A stretch of 64,000 nt of DNA, taken from positions 33,630-97,629 of the forward strand of contig JAIQFQ010000010.1 in the NCBI GenBank assembly GCA_020073245.1. The letters are read 5' to 3'. This document shows, piece by piece, positions 1 through 8,328 of the stretch (positions are counted from its first letter, which is position 1; each line of letters begins with the position of its first letter). The position numbers and the translations under genes are program-made. This DNA is from Terriglobia bacterium (GTDB lineage: Bacteria; Acidobacteriota; Thermoanaerobaculia; Thermoanaerobaculales; Thermoanaerobaculaceae). The notes under the pieces were generated by a model, which saw only the letters and a program-made list of their open reading frames with translations, was not told the DNA's origin and did no database searches.

Positions 1-50
1 CGCTCGCCCTGCGAAGCAGCCGGAAGGCGGGCGGTTCCGAGGAGGCCTGA
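1..50 (+). CDS. 3' end of an upstream gene (partial)
   Basis: One frame is open from the window edge to a TGA at 48-50, which overlaps the ATG of the next gene by one base (TGATG). The last 15 codons are too few to identify a product. The stop/start overlap is the usual arrangement of translationally coupled genes and is the main reason to list it. It could equally be chance. Confidence 0.3.
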   Translation, partial: LALRSSRKAGGSEEA

Positions 51-454
51 TGGACGGCTTTGTTTTCTCGTGCCCGGTCGAGGTGCGCTACAGCGACGTC
101 GACGCCATGAACCACGTCAACAATGCGGTCTACCTCACCTACCTCGAGACCGCCCGGGTGCGGCTCTGGCAGACCCGCTTCGGGTTCACCGGGTCCGCTC
201 GAGAGATCCCCATCATCCTCGCGAGGGTGGCCGTCGACTACCGCTCTCCCATCAGCCTCGAACAGCCAGTCGAGATCGGGATCGGCGTTTCGGCCATCGG
301 CCGCACGAGCTTCACCTTCCGATACCGCATCGAGGCGGCGGGCCAACCGGCGGCAGAGGCCGAGACGGTGCAGGTGTGTTTCGACTACGCGGCGAGCCGG
401 CCCGTGCCGATCGACGGCGAACTCCGCCGCCACCTCGAGGCGCTCCGGGTGTAG
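50..454 (+). CDS. 4HBT/YbgC-type acyl-CoA thioesterase
   Basis: This is a 134-residue single-domain hotdog-fold protein, the usual length of the 4-hydroxybenzoyl-CoA thioesterase/YbgC family, which hydrolyses acyl-CoA or acyl-ACP thioesters in the cytoplasm. Residues 9-35 carry the family signature: V-R-Y-S-D-V-D followed by an N-H-V-N-N-A-Y stretch. The Asp in that first segment is the usual catalytic acid. The ATG is preceded by GAGGAGG at 39-45, and it overlaps a possible upstream stop codon. The substrate cannot be told from sequence, and no pathway neighbours indicate it. Confidence 0.85.
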   Translation: MDGFVFSCPVEVRYSDVDAMNHVNNAVYLTYLETARVRLWQTRFGFTGSAREIPIILARVAVDYRSPISLEQPVEIGIGVSAIGRTSFTFRYRIEAAGQPAAEAETVQVCFDYAASRPVPIDGELRRHLEALRV

Positions 455-496
455 CCCCCTTCTCTCAACCAGCGAACCCGCGGCGGGCCCGGGCTG

Positions 497-502
497 TAGA
501 AT
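497..502 (+). promoter_or_regulatory. -10 box TAGAAT for a leaderless start at 509
   Basis: TAGAAT is followed by exactly six bases (gccccc) and then the ATG at 509, with no Shine-Dalgarno between. Transcription starting about 7 nt after the box would begin at the A of the ATG. No clear -35 is visible. Confidence 0.5.
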
Positions 503-508
503 GCCCCC

Positions 509-961
509 ATGTCCCTTCTGATCTGCTCCGCTGCGGCCGCGCTCGCGCTCTTCCAAGACGGAGTCCCTCCCACGCCTGCGGGCACGCCCGGACCGGAGGC
601 GGTCGTGATGTCGACCCTTGAGGAGCTCCGCAAGGGCGAGCTCTTCCTGGATGCGAGCGCGCTCGAGCAGAGCCTGGCGGCCTCGTTCACGCTGATCGAG
701 GAAGGGTCACGCATCTCGGGGTCGTTCGCGTATCTGGAGCCGATCCGGCGCCTGCGGGAGCGGGGCGGCGAGGTCAAGGAGCTCCGATTCGACCAGACAC
801 TCGTGCGGGTCTACGGCGGCAGCGCGGTCGCGACCTACCGGTACACCAAGAGCTGGAACGAGGCGGGCGTCCGTCACCGGGAGCAGGGCTGGTCAAGCGA
901 CGTCTTCGAGCTTCGGGACGACGGAGCCTGGCTCCTCATCCTGCGCCACCGCGGCCGCTGA
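509..961 (+). CDS. secreted NTF2-like (SnoaL/DUF4440-type) hypothetical protein
   Basis: The protein has 150 residues. The first ~16 form a short hydrophobic leader rich in Ala and Leu, possibly a signal peptide. The remainder reads as a cone-shaped NTF2-like domain of about 110 residues: a helical start (EQSLAASFTLIEEG), a strand ending in AVATYRYTKSW, then HREQGWSSDVFELRDDGAWLLILRHRG. That last pattern is typical of DUF4440/SnoaL-like proteins, which bind small ligands or act as isomerases. No catalytic residue can be assigned. It appears to be a single-gene unit with its own leaderless promoter. Confidence 0.6.
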   Translation: MSLLICSAAAALALFQDGVPPTPAGTPGPEAVVMSTLEELRKGELFLDASALEQSLAASFTLIEEGSRISGSFAYLEPIRRLRERGGEVKELRFDQTLVRVYGGSAVATYRYTKSWNEAGVRHREQGWSSDVFELRDDGAWLLILRHRGR

Positions 962-1063
962 GATACGGTACCGGGCTCTGGGGTCCGCAGTAGCAGAAAC
1001 GTTCACTCCAGCCTTGATGCTTCCTGGATGTCTCGCCCGGGCCCGGAGCCCGGACCCCGGCTT

Positions 1064-1453
1064 CTAGGGGTGGCGGACGGTGACCACGGTGTGGATGCCC
1101 CCGCGCAGGCGGTAGTCGAGGGTGACCTCCATCCGCCGTGGCCGACACGCCGCGGCAAGATGCTCGAGTAGGAGGTTCGCCACGTGCTCCTGGTACACAC
1201 CGACGCTGCGAAACGTGGTCAAGTAGTACTTGAATGACTTGAGTTCGACGCAGTGGCGGTCCGGCACGTAGGAGACCGTGAGGGTCCCGAAGTCGGGCAG
1301 CCCCGAGAAGGGACACACGCACGTCCACTCGTCCGTCGCGATGACGACCTCCGCCTCGCGTTCGGGGAACTCGTAAGGGAACGTCTCGAGAAGACCCGGG
1401 TCGGCCTTCTCAACACCGTCGAACGGGAACGTCCTGCCTTCCGCCTTGACCAC
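1064..1453 (-). CDS. queF: NADPH-dependent 7-cyano-7-deazaguanine (preQ0) reductase
   Basis: QueF reduces the nitrile of preQ0 to preQ1 in queuosine tRNA-modification synthesis. The 129-residue length fits the unimodular YkvM-type subfamily. The thioimide-forming Cys is in the C-P-F-S-G motif at about residues 47-51. The QueF signature around E-L-K-S-F-K-Y-Y lies near residues 70-77. The start is GTG, with GGAGG six bases upstream. It is the last gene of a udg-menA-queF group, 21 bp behind menA. No other queuosine gene is in the window. Confidence 0.93.
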   Translation of the reverse strand: MVKAEGRTFPFDGVEKADPGLLETFPYEFPEREAEVVIATDEWTCVCPFSGLPDFGTLTVSYVPDRHCVELKSFKYYLTTFRSVGVYQEHVANLLLEHLAAACRPRRMEVTLDYRLRGGIHTVVTVRHP

Positions 1454-1474
1454 CTGCCACCTCCGCTGCTCGGT

Positions 1475-2413
1475 TCAGCGCGCCAACCAGTGAGCGACGG
1501 CGAGCGCCGCCGCGAGCGCCCCTCCCCCGACCGTCGCCGCACCTGCAGCAGCGCGCGTGAGGTTAGCAAACCCTTCAAGGCCGGAGGAGGGCGACACCTT
1601 CGAGAGGGCGCCTGCCAGCATCGCCGGGGCCGCGAGGGCGACCAGCGCCAGCCAGGGAAGGAGGTGCACCATCACCAGTCCGATCAGCGACGCTGCCGAG
1701 AGCGCCGGCAGGAGCCAGGCGAGCCGAAGCCCGGTCGCCACCCCGAGAGCCGCGACGGGGCTCATCTTGCCCACGGCGCGGTCGGCCTCCGGGTGTGTGA
1801 AGTGGTGGCAGTAGAGGATCCCTACGATGTTGATGCCGATGGGCAAACCCGCCGCCGCCGCGCCCCAGCTCCACCGCCCGGAGACGGCCCACGCCGCACC
1901 GGCCACGGTCAACGGACCGAATGCGACCAGGATCCCGACCTCTCCGAGACCGCGCCCGAAGTACCCGAACCGCAGCGGCGGCGCCACGTATTCGAAGGCG
2001 ATGAGCGCCCCGAGGAGTGCCGGCACCAAAACCCCCCACCCGGCCGTCAGTGCGATCGCGGCCCCCAGGCTGAGCGCAACGGCGGCGAAGCCGACGCCCC
2101 AGGCGGTGGCCTCCCTTGGCGTCATCAATCCCTTGGTCAAGACGTCCGAACCGCCGAAGTCCGGGGAGTTCTTGGTGGGGGCCAGAGTGTCGACCCCGGA
2201 CCGGAAGTCGTACACGTCGTTGACGACGTTGGCCGCCAGGTGGGCGAAGAAAGCACCTACCATCGCGAGGCCGAGGTTCATCCACCGGACGGATGAGCCT
2301 CGCCAGAACTCGTACAGCCCTCCGGACAGCGTGGCTCCAACCACGATGGGCGTGTAGTGCGCCCGGGCCAGCCTCAACGCCAGCCGGAGCCGGATGGGTG
2401 ACAAGGCGCTCAC
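1475..2413 (-). CDS. menA: UbiA-family prenyltransferase, probable 1,4-dihydroxy-2-naphthoate prenyltransferase
   Basis: This is a 312-residue polytopic membrane protein with eight or nine hydrophobic segments. It would attach a polyprenyl chain to DHNA in menaquinone synthesis at the inner membrane. The first Asp-rich motif N-V-V-N-D-V-Y-D-F-R-S-G-V-D (about residues 62-75) is the prenyl-diphosphate/Mg2+ site of UbiA proteins. The N-terminal R-A-H-Y-T-P-I-V-V-G-A-T is MenA-like rather than UbiA-like. The start is GTG, two bases after the stop of the udg gene. A different aromatic acceptor cannot be excluded. Confidence 0.82.
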   Translation of the reverse strand: MSALSPIRLRLALRLARAHYTPIVVGATLSGGLYEFWRGSSVRWMNLGLAMVGAFFAHLAANVVNDVYDFRSGVDTLAPTKNSPDFGGSDVLTKGLMTPREATAWGVGFAAVALSLGAAIALTAGWGVLVPALLGALIAFEYVAPPLRFGYFGRGLGEVGILVAFGPLTVAGAAWAVSGRWSWGAAAAGLPIGINIVGILYCHHFTHPEADRAVGKMSPVAALGVATGLRLAWLLPALSAASLIGLVMVHLLPWLALVALAAPAMLAGALSKVSPSSGLEGFANLTRAAAGAATVGGGALAAALAVAHWLAR

Positions 2414-2415
2414 CG

Positions 2416-3135
2416 CTATTCCCCTTTCCCTGCGAGCCGACGGCAGAGTCGCAGGACCTCATCGAACATGGTAGCCGTGAGCCGCCCCGTGAACGTGTTC
2501 TGCTGCGAGACATGATACGAGTCGACGAGCCATACCCCGCCCGCGAGCTGCCACTTGGCGCCGTGGGCGAATGGAGATCGGCGCGGCTTTGAAGGTTCCT
2601 TGTCACGAACCAGCTGCCCGATGTTCTCGTGAGCGATGTGCCCGAGGGCCAGTACGACTCGCAGGCCGCCGCAAGAGGCCAGGTCGGCGCGCAGGTATGG
2701 TCGGCACCGCGCCAGCTCCTGTCGTGTCGGCCGGTTCGCGGGCGGCGCGCAGCGCACGGGTGCAGTGATCAGCACGCCCCGAAGCGTCAGTCCGTCGCCC
2801 CGATCCCGGCTGGTGGGTCCGTCGGCCATGCCGGCACGGTGCAGCGCCGCATAGAGGAAGTCTCCGGAGCGGTCCCCGGTGAACATCCTCCCCGTGCGGT
2901 TGGCGCCCTGCGCTGCGGGCGCGAGGCCGACGATGACGAGCCATGCGGAGGGGTCGCCGAACGCGGGCACCGGTCGCGCCCAGAAACCGTGCGCCTCGAC
3001 CCACTCGTGATACCGCGGCGGGACACGGTGGGCCTGGGCCTCCCGCCATGCCACGAGCCGCGGGCAGGCGCGGCAATCCACCAGAGCCTGGCGGGGCTCG
3101 GTCGTGGTCGGGCCGAGAAACGGGTTTGACACCAT
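2416..3135 (-). CDS. family 5 uracil-DNA glycosylase (UDGb)
   Basis: This 239-residue base-excision-repair enzyme removes uracil and other deaminated bases from DNA. Motif 1, G-L-A-P-A-A-Q-G-A-N-R-T-G-R-M-F-T-G-D, has Ala where families 1 and 4 carry a catalytic Asp/Glu region, which is characteristic of UDGb. A C-x2-C pair (D-C-R-A-C-P) near the N-terminus plus later Cys residues fit the [4Fe-4S] cluster. The C-terminal H-V-S-Q-Q-N-T-F-T-G is motif 3. It is the first gene of a short reverse operon. On its strand TAAGAT lies nine bases upstream of the ATG, so its mRNA leader may be only about 3 nt. Confidence 0.88.
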   Translation of the reverse strand: MVSNPFLGPTTTEPRQALVDCRACPRLVAWREAQAHRVPPRYHEWVEAHGFWARPVPAFGDPSAWLVIVGLAPAAQGANRTGRMFTGDRSGDFLYAALHRAGMADGPTSRDRGDGLTLRGVLITAPVRCAPPANRPTRQELARCRPYLRADLASCGGLRVVLALGHIAHENIGQLVRDKEPSKPRRSPFAHGAKWQLAGGVWLVDSYHVSQQNTFTGRLTATMFDEVLRLCRRLAGKGE

Positions 3136-3177
3136 GACGTGCCCATCTTAGGATGAATAAAAGGGTTTTGATGCCCG

Positions 3178-4896
3178 ATGAAGAACAGCGAGGTTCAGCC
3201 TCACCCCGTCTTTGCACAGCGCCTGACAGCGCTCGCCGAGCAGCTCGAGAGCGCGGGCCAGCCCGCGTTTGCAGCCGAGCTGTTCGAGCTCGCGGCAAGC
3301 CTCACACCGAAGGGCGAGGCGTACCGGCAACGGGCGGCGGCGCTGCGGAAGGTCGCCCCGGCGGCCGACGACTCGGAGCGCGAGCACAAGCGGCACAACC
3401 TCGAGGCATCTCACGCCGTAGGCATGGGCCGAGTCCTGGAGGCGCACGGCGAGCTGGCGCGCGCCCAGGAGATGTTCGATCTCGCCAAGCTGCGGGCGCC
3501 CTTCCATTACCTGGCGTACGCCGGGGCCGGCTACCTGCACTTGCGACGCCGTGATCTGCGGGCGGCTCTCGAGGAGTTCGTCCAGGCCCGACGTCTCAAC
3601 CCGCTCGACCGCAAGCTCGCGGTCGAGGCGGCCCGGATCGCGCTCGAGCTCGAGGACTATGCGGAGGCGCTGCGCCACGCGAGTGACGCCTTGCTGCTCA
3701 GCCAGGGCTTGGGGGAGGGCGAGGTTGCAGCGGCGAGACGTCGCGTCGAGACGCTGGCGGCCCTTTGCCGTCTCTCGAAGGACGAGCTTGCCGAGCTCCA
3801 CCGCCAGCGGGCCACCGGGCTCCAGCGCGCCAGCGAGCAGGTCGCTCTCACACGCGCCCGCCTCTTCTCGAGCCTCACGTTGAGCGAGACGTACACGCAC
3901 CGGCCCGCAGCGCCGCCGAAGCGGGAGGAACTCCTGCGCGTGGCTATGGAGCTCCGGCGTTTCCGTGCCTTCAGGCACTTCTCGGATGCGCACCTCGTCC
4001 TCCTGGCGCAGGTCGGGCGCAGGGAGACATTCGGCCACGCCAACGTGCTCACGCGTGAAGGGCACGAAGACCGTGACATCTACATCGTCATGACGGGCCG
4101 TCTGCAGGAGAGCAGGAAGACGCCGATCGGCACACAATCCCTCGCCCAGCCCAGTCTGGGCGACGTCATCGGCGAGATCTCCTACCTCGACCGCAAACCA
4201 CGCTACTCGACCGTGGTCGGTGTCGACGCCGGGAGCGTGCTCCGCTTCGGTGCGGCAGAGCTCGACCAGCTCGTCAGCGCCAACCGCGAACTGGGCGTCG
4301 CCCTGCTGTGGTCGTTCTGGCACTCGCTGGCGGCCAAGGTGCGCGCCGCCAACACCGCGATGACGGAACTGATCACACCCGGGCTGGGTCCCGGTCGCAA
4401 GGCCCCCGGCCAACCCGGCGAACGGGTGTACCTCGACCATGCGACAAAGGTGGACGTGCTGCGCGAGCAGGGCCTCTCGGCGGCCGAGCTGCGGCTCCTC
4501 GCCACCTACTCCCAGGAGGAGCGGTTCCAGCCCAACGCCCTGATCTTCTCCGAGGGCGAGCACGGCGACAAGATCTACATCGTCGTCGACGGCCAGGTGC
4601 GGATCTCACGCCGTCTCCAGGGCATGGGCGAGGAGGCGTTGACGATCCTGGGGCGTGGAGAGGTGTTCGGCGAGATGGCCCTGATCGACGACAAGGCGCG
4701 CAGCGCCGACGCTCGCGCCCACACCTCCGGCTGCACGGTCTTCACCGTGGACAGCCATCGCCTCGAGGAGGTGCTCGAGATGGACCCGGATGCCGCGCAC
4801 CAATTCCTCGCGCTGCTCTGCCAGATCCTCTGCCGACGGATCCGGACCATGACCGACCGCCTGGTGGCGTGGCGGCTCATGGCCGGCCAGGGGTGA
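3178..4896 (+). CDS. TPR protein with two cyclic-nucleotide-binding domains
   Basis: The protein has 572 residues. Residues ~1-190 are helical TPR-like repeats (A-F-A-A-E-L-F-E-L-A, A-R-A-Q-E-M-F-D-L-A-K, A-L-E-E-F-V-Q-A-R-R-L-N-P). Residues ~256-375 and ~455-560 are two Crp/PKA-type cNMP-binding folds. The second has a near-canonical phosphate-binding cassette, F-G-E-M-A-L-I-D-D-K-A-R-S. The first cassette is weaker (I-G-E-I-S-Y-L-D-R-K-P-R-Y). No helix-turn-helix or catalytic domain follows, so it is more likely a ligand-responsive scaffold than a transcription factor. AAGGG about 12 bases before the ATG is a poorly spaced ribosome site. Confidence 0.85.
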   Translation: MKNSEVQPHPVFAQRLTALAEQLESAGQPAFAAELFELAASLTPKGEAYRQRAAALRKVAPAADDSEREHKRHNLEASHAVGMGRVLEAHGELARAQEMFDLAKLRAPFHYLAYAGAGYLHLRRRDLRAALEEFVQARRLNPLDRKLAVEAARIALELEDYAEALRHASDALLLSQGLGEGEVAAARRRVETLAALCRLSKDELAELHRQRATGLQRASEQVALTRARLFSSLTLSETYTHRPAAPPKREELLRVAMELRRFRAFRHFSDAHLVLLAQVGRRETFGHANVLTREGHEDRDIYIVMTGRLQESRKTPIGTQSLAQPSLGDVIGEISYLDRKPRYSTVVGVDAGSVLRFGAAELDQLVSANRELGVALLWSFWHSLAAKVRAANTAMTELITPGLGPGRKAPGQPGERVYLDHATKVDVLREQGLSAAELRLLATYSQEERFQPNALIFSEGEHGDKIYIVVDGQVRISRRLQGMGEEALTILGRGEVFGEMALIDDKARSADARAHTSGCTVFTVDSHRLEEVLEMDPDAAHQFLALLCQILCRRIRTMTDRLVAWRLMAGQG

Positions 4897-4945
4897 GCGG
4901 AGTAAGCCGCCGAAGCATGGCATGGGACGCTGCTCTGACGACACC

Positions 4946-4974
4946 TTGAGGACCGATCAGGAAGCTGCTATCCT
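4946..4974 (+). promoter_or_regulatory. candidate sigma70-type promoter upstream of typA
   Basis: TTGAGG (4946-4951) and TATCCT (4969-4974) are separated by exactly 17 bp. The predicted start at about 4981 is the first base of a hairpin-plus-T-tract, so this promoter would fire straight into a terminator-like structure ahead of typA. Confidence 0.45.
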
Positions 4975-4981
4975 CGCACGG

Positions 4982-5010
4982 CACCGGCGACGAGCCGGTG
5001 ATTTGTTTTT
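4982..5010 (+). terminator. intrinsic terminator-like hairpin
   Basis: CACCGGC (4982-4988) and GCCGGTG (4994-5000) form a perfect 7-bp GC-rich stem with the loop GACGA, followed by ATTTGTTTTT. It lies 85 bp after the cNMP-binding gene, so the simplest reading is that gene's terminator. It also sits exactly at the predicted start of the typA transcript, so an attenuator is the alternative. Confidence 0.75.
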
Positions 5011-5061
5011 CGGTCCCGGCGCGTAGCAGCGGCGCCGGAGACCGGGCGGAGAGGCCGGGTA

Positions 5062-6867
5062 ATGGCTATCGAGACACGCGACACGATCAGGAACGTGGCG
5101 ATCATCGCGCACGTGGACCACGGCAAGACCACGCTCGTGGACGCGATGCTCTGGCAGAGCGGGATCTTCCGCGAGAATGAGGCGGTCATGGAGAGGGTGA
5201 TGGACTCCATCGACCTCGAGCGGGAGAAGGGCATCACCATCATGGCGAAGAACACCGCCATCACCTACCGGGGGACCCGGATCAACATCGTCGACACGCC
5301 GGGGCATGCGGACTTCGGCGGCGAGGTGGAGCGCACCCTCAAGATGGTGGACGGCGTCATGCTGCTGGTGGACGCCAGCGAAGGGCCGCTGCCGCAAACG
5401 CGCTTCGTCCTCCGCAAGGCGCTCGAGTCGAAGCTGCCTCCGATCGTGGTGATCAACAAGATCGACCGGCCGGACGCGCGCCCGCAGGAGGTCCTCAACG
5501 AGGTGTACGACCTCTTCATCGACCTCGACGCCGACGAGGACCAGCTCGACTTCCCGGTGCTCTACTGCAACGCGCGCCGCGGCACCTGCCGGCCCTCGCC
5601 CGACGGCCCCGAAACCCTCCTGGAGCCGCTCTTCGAGGCGATCCTGAAGTCGGTGCCCGCTCCCCGCTTCGACCCCGAGGTGCCGCTGCAGGCGCTCGTG
5701 ACGAACCTCGATTGGGACGACTACGTCGGCCGCCTCGCGATCGGGCGCGTCTTCAACGGCGCGGTCGCGAAGGGCCAGGAGGTCAGCCTCTGCCGCCACG
5801 ACGGCACGGTCTCGAAGGCAAAGGTCACGGGCCTGTACGGCTACCAGGGGCTCAAGCGTGTCGAGATCGCCGACGCAGGTCCGGGCGACATCGTGGCGGT
5901 CGCCGGGCTCGACGACGTCTGGATCGGGGAGACGATCTCCACCGGCGACGATCCCCGGGCGCTCCCGCACATCAAGGTCGACGAGCCGACGATCGCGATG
6001 GTCATCGGTGTCAACTCCTCCCCGATGGCGGGCCGGGACGGCCAGCACGTGACCTCGCGGAAGATCAAGGAGCGCCTCGAGAAGGAGACCCTCACCAACG
6101 TCTCGATCCGGGTCGAGCCGACCGAGACGCCGGACAGCTTCAAGGTCTCCGGCCGCGGCGAGCTCCAGCTCGCGATCCTGATCGAGATGATGCGCCGCGA
6201 GGGGTTCGAGATGTCGGTGGGCAAGCCCGAGGTGCTCACGAGGGAGGTCGACGGCGCCCGTCACGAGCCGATGGAAGCGCTCGTGGTGGACTGCCCCGAG
6301 GAGTTCATCGGCGTCGTCACCCAGAAGGTGGGCTCGCGCCGGGGCCGCATGACCAAGATGGTCAACCACGGAACCGGCCGCGTCCGGATGGAGTTCCGCC
6401 TCCCGTCCCGCGGCCTGATCGGGTTCCGCAGCGAGTTCCTCACCGACACCAAGGGGACCGGGATCGCCAACCACCTCTTCGACGGCTACGAGCCGTGGCA
6501 GGGCGAGATCGCGCACCGCAGCACGGGCGCCATGGTGGCGGACCGCACCGGGCGCACCACCGGCTACGCCATCGAGCACCTGCAGCCGCGCGGCGAGCTG
6601 TTCATCAACCCGGGCGACGAGGTCTACGAGGGGATGGTCGTCGGCGAGAACGCCCGCGAGAAGGACATCGACGTCAACATCACGAAGGAGAAGAAGCTCA
6701 CCAACATGCGGGCATCCACCTCGGACGAGGCCGTCCACCTCGTGCCGCCCCGCATCATGAGCCTCGAGCAGTCGCTCGAGTTCCTCGCCGAGGACGAGCT
6801 GCTCGAGGTCACGCCGACGGCCCTGCGCCTGCGCAAGAAGATCCTGCCCGCGGTCAGACGGAAGTAG
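5062..6867 (+). CDS. typA: ribosome-associated translational GTPase TypA/BipA
   Basis: This 601-residue protein has the full length of the TypA/BipA family, ribosome-binding EF-G-like GTPases involved in 50S assembly and stress adaptation. All G motifs are intact: A-H-V-D-H-G-K-T-T (G1, ~17-25), G-I-T-I (G2), D-T-P-G-H-A-D (G3) and N-K-I-D (G4). The C-terminal half has the EF-G-like V domain and the TypA-specific tail ([12 protein letters not shown]). GGCGGAGAGGCCGG precedes the ATG. It faces a convergent reverse-strand group ending in ndk. Confidence 0.97.
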   Translation: MAIETRDTIRNVAIIAHVDHGKTTLVDAMLWQSGIFRENEAVMERVMDSIDLEREKGITIMAKNTAITYRGTRINIVDTPGHADFGGEVERTLKMVDGVMLLVDASEGPLPQTRFVLRKALESKLPPIVVINKIDRPDARPQEVLNEVYDLFIDLDADEDQLDFPVLYCNARRGTCRPSPDGPETLLEPLFEAILKSVPAPRFDPEVPLQALVTNLDWDDYVGRLAIGRVFNGAVAKGQEVSLCRHDGTVSKAKVTGLYGYQGLKRVEIADAGPGDIVAVAGLDDVWIGETISTGDDPRALPHIKVDEPTIAMVIGVNSSPMAGRDGQHVTSRKIKERLEKETLTNVSIRVEPTETPDSFKVSGRGELQLAILIEMMRREGFEMSVGKPEVLTREVDGARHEPMEALVVDCPEEFIGVVTQKVGSRRGRMTKMVNHGTGRVRMEFRLPSRGLIGFRSEFLTDTKGTGIANHLFDGYEPWQGEIAHRSTGAMVADRTGRTTGYAIEHLQPRGELFINPGDEVYEGMVVGENAREKDIDVNITKEKKLTNMRASTSDEAVHLVPPRIMSLEQSLEFLAEDELLEVTPTALRLRKKILPAVRRK

Positions 6868-6879
6868 CCTGCGTTGCGA

Positions 6880-6927
6880 GGCTCCGGCAGCGAGGGAGCC
6901 GGCCGGAGCGCCCCGCGCTTCCGGGGC
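6880..6927. terminator. two GC-rich inverted repeats between convergent typA and ndk
   Basis: GGCTCC (6880-6885) pairs with GGAGCC (6895-6900), and GCCCCG (6910-6915) pairs with CGGGGC (6922-6927). They fill the 73-bp gap between two convergent genes. Neither has a T-tract, so bidirectional termination is only a possibility. Confidence 0.3.
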
Positions 6928-6940
6928 TCAGCGGCGATCC

Positions 6941-7357
6941 TCAGGCCAGCTCGGCGGCGGAGAAGAAGAACGAGAGCTCGATACGCGCGTTCTCGGGCGA
7001 GTCGGAGCCGTGGATCGCGTTCCGCTCGATGTTGGTGCCGAACTTCTGGCGGATCGTGCCGGGCGCGGCCTTGCTTGAATCGGTGGCGCCCATCACCTTG
7101 CGGAGGTACTCGATCGCGTCCTCCCGCTCCAGCGCCATCACCCACACCGGGCCGGACGTCATGAACTCGACCAGCGGCCGGTAGAACGGCTTGTCCTTGT
7201 GGACCGCGTAGAACGCCATCGCCTGGTCCTCGGAGAGGCGCAGCATGCGCGCGCCCAGGATCTGGAACCCCTCTTCCTCGAGCCGGGCGATGACCGCGCC
7301 GCAGTTGCGGCGAGAAACGGTGTCCGGCTTGAGAATCGTCAATGTCCTCTGCTTCAT
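6941..7357 (-). CDS. ndk: nucleoside diphosphate kinase
   Basis: This 138-residue enzyme transfers the gamma-phosphate between NTPs and NDPs via a phosphohistidine. The catalytic His is in N-A-I-H-G-S-D-S near residue 116, and the family start T-L-T-I-L-K-P-D-T-V follows the initiator. The frame is open further upstream, but the ATG at 7357 has AAAGGAGAA seven bases before it and matches the family N-terminus. It lies 85 bp after sucD on the same strand and is probably co-transcribed. The intervening gap holds a long GC-rich dyad. Confidence 0.96.
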   Translation of the reverse strand: MKQRTLTILKPDTVSRRNCGAVIARLEEEGFQILGARMLRLSEDQAMAFYAVHKDKPFYRPLVEFMTSGPVWVMALEREDAIEYLRKVMGATDSSKAAPGTIRQKFGTNIERNAIHGSDSPENARIELSFFFSAAELA

Positions 7358-7442
7358 GTTCGCATTCTCCTTTTTATGCGACAGCGAGGGAGCTTCGCCG
7401 CGCGGCGGCCGCGGCCGTGGCGCGCGGAGCACGCCCATTTTC

Positions 7443-8315
7443 TCACGCCCTCCCGAGGGCCCGCGCCATCGTGATGCCGATCTCGGCCGGGCTCACCGCG
7501 ACGGCGATGCCGGCCGCCTCGAGGGCGCCGATCTTCTCCGCCGCGGTTCCCTTCCCCCCCGAGATGATCGCGCCCGCGTGGCCCATCCGCCGGCCGGGCG
7601 GTGCCGTCTGCCCGGCGATGAACGCGACCACCGGCTTCTTCATGTTGGCCTTGACGTACGCCGCGGCCTCCTCCTCGGCGCTGCCGCCGATCTCGCCGAT
7701 CATGACGACCGCCTCGGTCTGGGGATCGACGCTGAACGCTGTGAGCACATCGACGAAGCTGGTGCCCGGCACGGGGTCGCCACCAATCCCCACGCAGGTC
7801 GACTGTCCGAGCCCGAGCTTGGTGAGCTGGTCCACGGCCTCGTAGGTCAGCGTTCCTGAGCGGGACACGACGCCGACGCTGCCCTCCTTGTGGATGTGGG
7901 CCGGCATGATCCCGAGCTTGGCCTTGCCCGGCGAGATGATCCCCGGGCAGTTCGGGCCGATCAGGCGTGCCCCCTTGGCGCGGGCGTGCTGGACGATCAC
8001 CTCGTCCCGCGCGGGGATCCCCTCGGTGATGCAGACGATCAGCTCGATCCCCGCGTCCGCCGCTTCGAGGATCGCGTCCGCGGCGGCGAGCGGCGGCACG
8101 AAGATCAGCGACGCGGTGCACCCGGTTGCCGCCCTCGCGTCCGCCACCGTGTTGAACACGGGCACGCCGTCAACCGAGGTGCCGCCCTTCCCCGGGGTCA
8201 TTCCGGCCACGATCTTGGTGCCGTACTCGCGGCACTTCGCGGCGTGGAACTGCCCTTCCTTGCCGGTGAGGCCCTGCACGACGACGCGCGTCGAGGAGTC
8301 GAGCCAGATAGCCAT
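7443..8315 (-). CDS. sucD: succinyl-CoA synthetase alpha subunit
   Basis: This 290-residue subunit binds CoA and carries the phosphohistidine in the TCA-cycle reaction succinyl-CoA + NDP + Pi = succinate + CoA + NTP. The CoA-binding Rossmann region ([11 protein letters not shown] near residue 11) and the active-site G-H-A-G-A-I-I-S near the C-terminus are intact. The ATG at 8315 is preferred over a 28-codon longer open frame because of the family start M-A-I-W-L-D and AGGTAGGGG upstream. It begins 13 bp after sucC. Confidence 0.96.
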   Translation of the reverse strand: MAIWLDSSTRVVVQGLTGKEGQFHAAKCREYGTKIVAGMTPGKGGTSVDGVPVFNTVADARAATGCTASLIFVPPLAAADAILEAADAGIELIVCITEGIPARDEVIVQHARAKGARLIGPNCPGIISPGKAKLGIMPAHIHKEGSVGVVSRSGTLTYEAVDQLTKLGLGQSTCVGIGGDPVPGTSFVDVLTAFSVDPQTEAVVMIGEIGGSAEEEAAAYVKANMKKPVVAFIAGQTAPPGRRMGHAGAIISGGKGTAAEKIGALEAAGIAVAVSPAEIGITMARALGRA

Positions 8316-8328
8316 GGGCCCCCCTACC

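Noticed and set aside
4957..6738. Long open frame antisense to typA
   Set aside because: Composition is His/Arg/Asp/Val-rich, as expected from the complement of a high-GC gene, with no motifs. The same holds for the other long antisense frames, such as 1253-2296 and 20753-22396.
5712..7184. A 490-codon open frame inside typA in another frame
   Set aside because: Arg/Pro/Gly-rich shadow of typA; typA itself is complete and matches its family end to end.
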